Assembly (NCBI GenBank): GCA_937950325.1
Contig: CALFDJ010000052.1
Coordinates: forward strand, 1 to 9,519
Direction: 5' to 3'
Length of the DNA stretch: 9,519 bases
From: an uncultured Collinsella sp.
GTDB lineage: Bacteria; Actinomycetota; Coriobacteriia; Coriobacteriales; Coriobacteriaceae
Shown: positions 1 through 5,549 of the stretch, one piece after another
How positions within the stretch are numbered: the first letter of the stretch is position 1
How the letters are laid out: every line of letters begins with the position of its first letter
The notes under the pieces: generated by a model
The model's database searches: none
What the model saw: only the letters and a program-made list of their open reading frames with translations
Told to the model about the DNA's origin: nothing
Position numbers and translations under genes: made by a program

Positions 1-14
1 CGCGCCTCAATCGT

Positions 15-35
15 AGCCCGAGACGGTCCCGGGCT
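15..35 (-). terminator. Weak hairpin downstream of the SPFH gene
   Basis: A 6-bp inverted repeat (AGCCCG at 15-20, CGGGCT at 30-35, 9-base loop) lies 23 bases past the stop codon of the minus-strand SPFH gene. It could end the three-gene operon. No T-run follows it on the minus strand, so it does not meet the usual form of an intrinsic terminator. The rest of 1-58 shows nothing else. Confidence 0.25.
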
Positions 36-58
36 GACAATTTCGACTGTAATGGGCG

Positions 59-1300
59 CTAGGGCCTGGGCGTTCCGCAGTTGCTGCAGAACTTGCCGCC
101 GTTTTCGCTGCCGCAGTTGGGGCAGAACCACTTGGCAGGTGCCGGGGCGGGTGCGGGGCTGCCGCACTCGGAGCAGAACTTGCCGGTGTTGGTGGCGCCG
201 CAGCTGCAGGTCCATGCGCCGGCCGCGGGGGCAGCGGCAGGAGCCGGTGCGGGGGCGGGTGCCGGAGCTGGCTGCGGGGCGGCCTGCTGCTGTGCCTGGC
301 CGGCGGCGAACAGCTGACTGGCGTTCATGCCGCCCATGCCACCCGCCATGCCCATGCCCATAAAGCCGGCCATCGCACCGTTGGGGTTGGCGGCTGCCGC
401 GCGCATCGCGTCGCTCTGGGCGCTGGCGATGTTGGCGGCTGCCATGGTGGGATCGCGCATGACTGCGGCCTTCTGCAGGTCCTTGATCATCTGCTCGTCT
501 TCTTGCGAAGCGGCGATGGAGTTGACGCCAAAGCTCACGATCTCGACACCGCGCAGATCGCGCCAGTCGGCCGAGAGGACCTCGTTGAGCGCGCGGGCGA
601 GCTCGGTGGTGTGACCGGGGATGGCACTGTAGCGGATTCCCATCTCCGAAATCTTGGCAAAGGCGGGCTGTAGGGCGGTGAGCAGCTCGGACTTAAGCTG
701 GCTGTCGATCTTGTCGCGCGTATAGCTATCGGTCACGTTGCCGCACACATTGGTGTAGAACAGCAGCGGGTTGGTGATGCGGTACGAATACTCGCCGTTG
801 CAGCGCACAGAGATGTCGACATCCAGGCCAATGTTGTTGTCGACCACGCGGAAGGGCACGGGCGAGGCGGTGCCGTACTTGTTGCCGATGATCTCCTTGG
901 TGTTGATGAAGTAGACGCGCTGGTCCTTGCCCGCGTCGCCGCCAAAGGTAAAGCGGCTGCCGATATTGGCGAAGGTCTCCTTGATGGAATCGCCCAGGTT
1001 GCCGCTAAAGACGCTCGGCTCGCTGCCGGTGTCAAAGACGAACTCACCGGGCTCCAGCGCGACTTCGATGATCTTGCCGTTTTGCACCACGAGCATGCCC
1101 TGGCCGTCGTTGACGGCGATGACCGAGCCGTTGGAGATGACGTTGTCCTCGCCGCGCGTGTTGGAGCTGCGGCCGCCGGTGCGCTTGCTGCCCTTGCAGG
1201 CCAAGACGTCAGCGGGCATCGATTCGCAGTAGATAAATTCCTTCCACTGGTCGGCCATGACGCCGCCGGCAGCACCCAATCCAGCTTTCAAGAGTCCCAT
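59..1300 (-). CDS. SPFH/band-7 domain protein with two C-terminal zinc ribbons (YdjI-like)
   Basis: This 413-residue protein has an SPFH (stomatin/prohibitin/flotillin-like) region at about residues 20-275, of the YdjI or 'virion core protein' type. An Ala/Met/Gly-rich stretch (about 285-335) and a Pro-Ala repeat linker (about 340-362) follow. The C-terminus holds two short zinc ribbons: C365, C367, C376, C379 and C393, C396, C405, C408. The start is supported by an AAGGA-type ribosome binding site. It is the last gene of a minus-strand operon, 48 bases after the membrane zinc-ribbon gene. In Bacillus the related YdjI acts with YdjG at the membrane to recruit the stress protein PspA. A similar scaffold role here is inferred. 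No transmembrane helix is evident, so membrane contact would be through its partner or by peripheral binding. The family call is strong; the function is uncertain. Confidence 0.9.
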   Translation of the reverse strand: MGLLKAGLGAAGGVMADQWKEFIYCESMPADVLACKGSKRTGGRSSNTRGEDNVISNGSVIAVNDGQGMLVVQNGKIIEVALEPGEFVFDTGSEPSVFSGNLGDSIKETFANIGSRFTFGGDAGKDQRVYFINTKEIIGNKYGTASPVPFRVVDNNIGLDVDISVRCNGEYSYRITNPLLFYTNVCGNVTDSYTRDKIDSQLKSELLTALQPAFAKISEMGIRYSAIPGHTTELARALNEVLSADWRDLRGVEIVSFGVNSIAASQEDEQMIKDLQKAAVMRDPTMAAANIASAQSDAMRAAAANPNGAMAGFMGMGMAGGMGGMNASQLFAAGQAQQQAAPQPAPAPAPAPAPAAAPAAGAWTCSCGATNTGKFCSECGSPAPAPAPAKWFCPNCGSENGGKFCSNCGTPRP

Positions 1301-1348
1301 GGTGATCTTCCTTTCTCGTCAAAGGCCGGGTGGTATTGGTTGGATTGC

Positions 1349-2672
1349 TTAGTCGTCCTTGTCGTCTTTCATGACAACGGTGGTCTCGGTGTGGCTGAAG
1401 GTGTCGTGTTTCTCGGTCAGGTCGAGCTCGCCACAATACTCATCGGCATGGGTTGCTTCGTTGGCCGTCTTGAGCTGGCCTACCAGTAGCACGTCTCCGA
1501 TAATCACGATGATCAGCGGCGCGATGATATTGATGAGGATGCCCTCGATATCAAAGGTGAGGTAATCCGGATCGAAGGCGTATTCCCCCATAAAGAGAAT
1601 CTGGGAGAGGATAAATCCGATCATAAAGAACAGCACCGAGGCGATGGCGAGCTTGGGCTTGGAGCAGGGGGAGCTCGCCGACCAAGCGGCCGGTCTGGCC
1701 GTTCATGGCAAACAGGTAGCTCTTGCCGTTCCACGAGGTGGAGAGCATCCAGACGGGGAACAGGGCGTAGTCGCTGTCTTCCCAGGTGTAGTCGAGCTGC
1801 TTGCTTTCGACCGTGGCATCGTCGTATTCGTCGACGACGGTCTCGCGCAGGGCCGAGATCGTGCTTTCTTCCATACGGCGCTCGGCGCGCGCCTTGCAGG
1901 TCTCGCAGTCCTCGTCGTAACGGTTGGCGATGTAGCCGGGCATATATGCGACCGAGAACGGACGCAGCGCGTCGTAGTCAAACGGCTCGATGGCGTCCAT
2001 GTGGCCGTCGGGCATCTTGGACGATCCGTCGACGGGCACGCGCTTAAACGAGATATTGCCCTTGCGATAGGCATCGTAGTGGTCGGCGGTCGTGACGGTG
2101 CGGTCGGATTCCTCGGTCACGGTCTCGTTGGTCGCGTCAAAGTGCACTTCGCCGTCAACGCGGGCGCCGTAGAGCCAAAACGGCACGTAGACGCCTTGGA
2201 CCTCGTCGATGTGGTTGCCGGTGACAAAGCTCTTGGGCAGCAAGATCTTGCCCTTGTAGTGTTCCTTGAGTGCGGCCGTGACGTCGTCGTGCCCGAGCTT
2301 AAACGGAATTACCAGGTCGGGCGAGAAGTCGCCAGAGAGCTGGCCGGGCGCCACGGCGGAGTTGCCGCAGTACGGGCAGGTGGTGACGGCGACGGTGCCG
2401 TCGGACACGAGCTCGGCGCCGCACGACGAGCAGATGTAGCCGGCGTTTTGGGCCAGCTCCTGCACGGCATCGTCGACAGCAGGCTTGGGCGTTGCGGTTG
2501 CCGCATCGGCTTTGGCATCGGCCTTGTCCTGGCGCTCGCGATAGAGGGCCTCGACTTCTTCGACTTCAAAGCGCGAGTCACAGTAGTCGCAGACGAGCTT
2601 TTGCTCGGCGCTTGCAAAATGCAAGGGGCCGCCGCAGGCAGGGCACTGATAGTTAACGCTCTCGAAGGCCAT
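1349..2672 (-). pseudogene. TFIIB-type zinc-ribbon membrane protein (YdjG-like), frameshifted
   Basis: The first reading frame (1551-2672) opens with two zinc ribbons, C10/C13/C28/C31 and C81/C84/C99/C102, joined by an acidic, Ala-rich linker. A conserved body (about 115-335, with motifs such as YVPFWLYGA and LFPVWMLST) follows. At residue 335 it runs into 38 residues that look out of frame. Removing one base from the G5 run at 1667-1671 instead joins GELP to CSKPKLAIASVLFFMIGF and on to the stop at 1349. That gives a 440-residue protein with two hydrophobic segments (about 341-358 and 375-395) and an acidic tail ending KDDKDD. The membrane anchor is therefore in the shifted frame. The SD (AAAGGA) lies 6 bases before ATG. 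The gene sits 24 bases after the DUF4428 gene and 48 before the SPFH gene. Bacillus YdjG is the closest family I recognise. Read error is likelier than true loss. Confidence 0.85.
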
Positions 2673-2696
2673 GATCGGTCCTTTCCGTGCCGGGGG

Positions 2697-3434
2697 CTAT
2701 GCGCCGATGGCGCCGCCGCAGTATTCGCAGCGCCCGCTGGCATCGGGAATGGTGGTGGCTCCGCAGAAGGGGCAGGTCACCGCGGTCTTGGGGGCCTTGG
2801 CGGCCACGACGCTGTCGCGCGTCTCCTGGCGCAGCTGCACCAGCGCATCGCGGACTTCGGTTGCCTGGCGCTTGGCCTCGCGGTATTCGATGGAGCCGCG
2901 CTGATCGATGGTGGAGTCGTTCACGCGCAGGTTGATCTCGGTGAAGTACGGCGTGTTGACGTGGATGGTCAGATTAAAGTCGTAATCCAGGTCGTAGCGC
3001 GGCGGGTTGTAGCTCTCGCGCTCGCCGTCCTTGGTCTCGCGATAGATCTCGGTGCGATGCTCGTCGATATCCATATCGCAGCCGAGTACCTGCGAGAACT
3101 CGATGATGTCGGGATTGGCGTCGCGCCAGCGGCTCTGCGAAGTGATGATCAGCAGGCCCGCGTCCTCATCGAGCATAATATTGGTGCGCCCGGCAGAAAG
3201 CGTACGCGTGGGGTTGAACGACGCCAGGCGCTCGGCATTGGCCTCGCGGTAGGCGAGTTGCTCACGGATATCGTCCGCGGTGCTGGAGCGATAGCCGCCA
3301 AAGAAGGGGGAGAGCTTGCCGGCGCACTCTTTGCACAGGTAGCCCTCATTGATTTTTGTCTTACCTAGAAGTCCCAGCTCGGTACCGCAAATCGCGCACT
3401 CTTTCTTCTCGAACATCTTGTCAAAGAAGCCCAT
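2697..3434 (-). CDS. DUF4428 protein with N- and C-terminal zinc ribbons
   Basis: The protein has 245 residues. The N-terminus is a DUF4428-like zinc finger (C13, C16, C34, C37) in the context ECAICGTELG. The middle (about 75-175) is a beta-rich domain without a motif I can assign. A charged helical segment (about 180-215) leads to a second zinc ribbon (C221, C224, C236, C239) at the C-terminus. No signal peptide or membrane helix is seen, so it is probably cytoplasmic. The SD GGGAGG lies 5 bases before ATG. It is the first gene of the operon with the membrane zinc-ribbon and SPFH proteins, and all three carry paired zinc ribbons, which suggests a common complex. The molecular function is unknown. 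A role in envelope or protein quality control is only an inference from the neighbours. Confidence 0.85.
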   Translation of the reverse strand: MGFFDKMFEKKECAICGTELGLLGKTKINEGYLCKECAGKLSPFFGGYRSSTADDIREQLAYREANAERLASFNPTRTLSAGRTNIMLDEDAGLLIITSQSRWRDANPDIIEFSQVLGCDMDIDEHRTEIYRETKDGERESYNPPRYDLDYDFNLTIHVNTPYFTEINLRVNDSTIDQRGSIEYREAKRQATEVRDALVQLRQETRDSVVAAKAPKTAVTCPFCGATTIPDASGRCEYCGGAIGA

Positions 3435-3440
3435 GGCTGC

Positions 3441-3484
3441 CTCCCATCAACTGGTAGCGTGTGTCACTTTTGATGATGGGGGAG
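3441..3484 (-). promoter_or_regulatory. Possible SD-masking hairpin before the DUF4428 gene
   Basis: On the minus strand CTCCCCCATCA (3484-3474) can pair with TGATGGGAG (3449-3441). This gives 9 bp with a 2-base bulge and a 24-base loop. The second arm overlaps the SD of the DUF4428 gene, so the fold would hide it. Whether it forms in the RNA is inferred. Confidence 0.3.
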
Positions 3485-3510
3485 TGCGCGATCCTTCGCG
3501 ATACCCAGAC

Positions 3511-3657
3511 GGCTCAAGGAGTCTCCACAACTGGGACACATGGCCCATTTTTGACTAGTCGTTGGGGACGTTCTCAAACGACTAGTCGCGGGGGGCACTC
3601 TTCGGCCACTCATTGGGGACGTACTTAAATGAGTGGTAGTTGGAGACACTCCTGGCC
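3511..3657. repeat. Possible 147-base palindromic element with imperfect inverted ends
   Basis: The left end (3511-3530, GGCTCAAGGAGTCTCCACAA) and the right end (3640-3657, TTGGAGACACTCCTGGCC) are imperfect inverted repeats sharing the cores GGAGT and CTCC. Between them lie an imperfect palindrome (3532-3547) followed by T5, and the two tandem hairpins described separately. The layout resembles a small non-autonomous element or a REP-type cluster. No transposase is encoded here and no target duplication was recognised. Confidence 0.35.
3553..3655. repeat. Two tandem hairpin units (51-base period) with the same loop and different stems
   Basis: Unit 1: stem GACTAGTCGTT (3553-3563) with AACGACTAGTC (3577-3587), loop GGGGACGTTCTCA. 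Unit 2: stem CCACTCATT (3606-3614) with AATGAGTGG (3628-3636), loop GGGGACGTACTTA. Both stems pair perfectly, although they share only the two T-A pairs next to the loop and little else. The 13-base loops match at 11 positions. Each unit is followed by a G-rich tail containing CACTC and ending in GG. The pattern suggests selection for structure plus loop sequence, as in REP-like palindromes of IS200-type (RAYT) transposases. That family link is an inference. Confidence 0.7.
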
Positions 3658-3762
3658 GAGCTAGAGATCGCGCGCGTCCCCTCTGGTCCATGCGGCTCAA
3701 AATCGCGGCGTGATGTGGACGGCTGGGGTCGAATTGGCAGCATTTCGAGCCTGGCTTCGATA

Positions 3763-3791
3763 TTGAGACTGGTTCTTTATTAAAATAGATT
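3763..3791 (+). promoter_or_regulatory. Possible promoter of the LuxR-type gene
   Basis: TTGAGA (3763-3768) and TAGATT (3786-3791) are separated by 17 bases, matching 5/6 and 4/6 of the sigma-70 consensus. The stretch is the most AT-rich part of the gap and ends 31 bases before the ATG. An alternative -10, TAAAAT at 3781-3786, would lack a well-spaced -35. Confidence 0.35.
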
Positions 3792-3822
3792 TCCAGACAA
3801 TTGAACGGCTGGGGGGTTAACC

Positions 3823-5368
3823 ATGAGGGGCATGGGAGACACAACCGCATATTTGCGTCGGGGCATTCGGGAGATTATATGCCTGGCGCTGTTCTTCTTC
3901 ACGTTTTTGGCGTGCGAGTATCTCTTTGATGTGCGCATGGCCGAGTTCGTGCCATCGAGTGAGGTCGCCATCTACGAGAGCATCGTTGTCGGCGCGAGCG
4001 TGATTGGCTTTTTCGTGCGCCCATTTCTGTACTATCGCCTTCCCCAGACGATCGATGCGACGAGCGATATTACAGGCGTGCTGTTGGTATCGGCGTTGCT
4101 GCTGATGATTACGGCAGTGCGGTTTGAGGTAGTAATTGCCGGCGGTCTGGTGGCGTGCTGCGCCCTGGGCTATTGCGGATCGACCGCCCATGCCAATCTT
4201 GCGCGGCGTTTTGCGCAGACGCCCTGCCTGGCGCGCGCCGCCGCACTTTCCTATGCCATGGGCGTTCTGGTACAGGTGATCAACCACATGGTGATGCCTG
4301 TCGGTATTCCTCAGCAGGCTGTTCTGGTCGTCTGTGCGATCGCGCAGGTGGCGTTGCTCCACGGTGCCCGACGCGCCAAGCTGCGCGACGAGTCCGACCC
4401 CAACTTTGAACCCAGTGTTGCCGGGCTTTCGGTAGATGCTCTGGAATATGGCGCCAAGTGGCATGACGATCCCGAGGCAAAGGCGGCATTCCGTCGCGCC
4501 GTAGTTCGCCTGACCGTGGCGACGGCGTATCTTTCCAGCGTATTCGCCGCTCTCAACGCGGGCTTCACGACCTTGCATGCTGTCGGAGCCGTCGATTTGG
4601 GCGATTGGCCGCGCCTGCTGCTTGTCGTGAGCTCGTTGGTCGCTGGCGCACTATTTGACCTGCACGGCCGCTCGTATATGAATATCGGCATGACATGTGC
4701 CGCCATACTGTCCACGCTTTCGTTCTTTGTGCTCATCGTCGACGGCAATGGTGGCAACGAGCTCGCTGCCACGATCATCTTTTATCTGGGCTCGGGCTTT
4801 TTCGTGGTGTTCTTTACCACAAAAATATGCCGCCGTCTCGCTCTATGCGCGCTGGTCATATTTTTGGCCGTGCATGGGTCGCGTCGTCAACAACGTGTGC
4901 TCGATGCTCGTGACGGCGCCGGCGGTGGCGATTATCTCGAGTCAAAACGTGCTGGCTGCGGTCGGTGCGGCGCTCGTGATGTTTGTGGGCATTGCGATTA
5001 CGCTGCTGGGGCAGTTGGGGCAACGAGCCGATGATGCCGTGATGCAGGATGGCCTGCCGCTTGCCACCGACGATCTTGGTGGGGATCTTGCGCCCACATG
5101 CTTCGACCCCGAGCCCGTGGAGGCAGCGGAGCTCACGTCCGATGAACGCCTCGATGCTTTCGTCGCCACCTTTGGGCTTACAGAGCGCGAGCGCGATATT
5201 CTTGAGGTCTTGGTCGCTTCGGACCAGAGCGTTCAGGACATCGCCACAACGCTCTTCCTTTCGCGCTCCACGCTCTATCGCCACATTTCCTCAATCAACA
5301 AGAAGACCGATACCGCCTCGCGTGTGGCCCTTATCAACTTCTTCTGGTCCTGGACGCCCAAGGACTAG
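3823..5368 (+). pseudogene. Membrane-bound LuxR-type regulator, frameshifted
   Basis: Residues 1-334 are in one frame and residues 335-514 in the next. Dropping one A from the A5 run at 4821-4825 restores a 514-residue protein across VFFTTK-YAAVSLYARWSYF. The N-terminal part (to about residue 400) is a many-pass membrane domain, with hydrophobic segments near 16-34, 52-70, 83-120, 140-180, 228-247, 262-333 and further ones after the junction. A linker of about 50 residues, rich in Asp and Glu, follows. The C-terminus (about 452-507) is a LuxR/GerE helix-turn-helix with LTERERDILEVL, QDIATTLFLSRSTLYRHI and NKKT. Proteins of this layout are abundant in Coriobacteriia and probably sense a membrane signal and control nearby genes. 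The upstream GGGGGG is a poor SD; no better start is near. Its target is unknown. Without the correction the DNA-binding domain would be lost. Confidence 0.85.
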
Positions 5369-5382
5369 CTAATCCTCCAATA

Positions 5383-5449
5383 AGTTGCGGTGGAATAGTC
5401 CCTAAATTAAAGTCACGAGGCTTTAAACAGGAACTATTTCACCGCAACT
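5383..5449. repeat. 67-base palindrome between convergent genes
   Basis: The outer arms AGTTGCGGTGGAATAGTCCC and GGAACTATTTCACCGCAACT pair with 3 mismatches, one of which would be a G-U pair in RNA. A second inner pairing, TTAAAG with CTTTAA, closes an 8-base loop (TCACGAGG). It lies 14 bases after the LuxR-type gene and about 100 bases past the mgtA stop, so it may end transcription from both sides. No T-run follows on either strand, and the termini resemble those of the hairpin after pyrE, so a dispersed repeat is equally possible. Confidence 0.7.
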
Positions 5450-5465
5450 GCTGAGGGGATAGACT

Positions 5466-5524
5466 GCGGCGGCGGCAGAGGCAACGGCAGCGGCGTTGGC
5501 AGCTGTGGTAGTGGCAACGGCAGC
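5466..5524. repeat. GGC-rich low-complexity tract after mgtA
   Basis: The tract is built of GGC/GGT-type triplets. It opens with GCGGCGGCGGCAG and contains the 12-mer GGCAACGGCAGC twice (5480-5491 and 5513-5524, 33 bases apart). It lies in the mgtA 3' untranslated region, beyond its TAG stop. One minus-strand frame would read a Leu-Pro repeat, but nothing supports translation. Confidence 0.6.
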
Positions 5525-5549
5525 TGGCAGGGTGTTTTCCGTCTACTTG

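Larger units (their letters stand above)
3435..3822. other. Divergent intergenic region between the zinc-ribbon operon and the LuxR-type gene
   Basis: This 388-base gap has no convincing gene. From left to right it holds a possible hairpin over the SD of the DUF4428 gene, an imperfect palindrome followed by T5 (3532-3552), two tandem hairpins with a shared loop (3553-3655), about 100 bases without clear structure, and a possible promoter for the LuxR-type gene. I could not find a good promoter for the minus-strand operon. Confidence 0.7.

Noticed and set aside
1644..3368. Long plus-strand reading frame of 574 codons opposite the zinc-ribbon genes
   Set aside because: It lies antisense to two genes with clear zinc-ribbon motifs, gives a protein with no recognisable domain, and is typical of shadow frames in GC-rich DNA.
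3464..3541. Minus-strand ORF of 25 residues with a CPSCG motif
   Set aside because: It has no ribosome binding site, overlaps the palindromic element, and a single CxxC is too little evidence. It could be a gene remnant carried by the repeat.
3832..3834. Alternative start of the LuxR-type gene at the second ATG
   Set aside because: The nearest SD-like bases (AGGGG) lie only 1 base before it, which is too close, so the first ATG at 3823 is kept.
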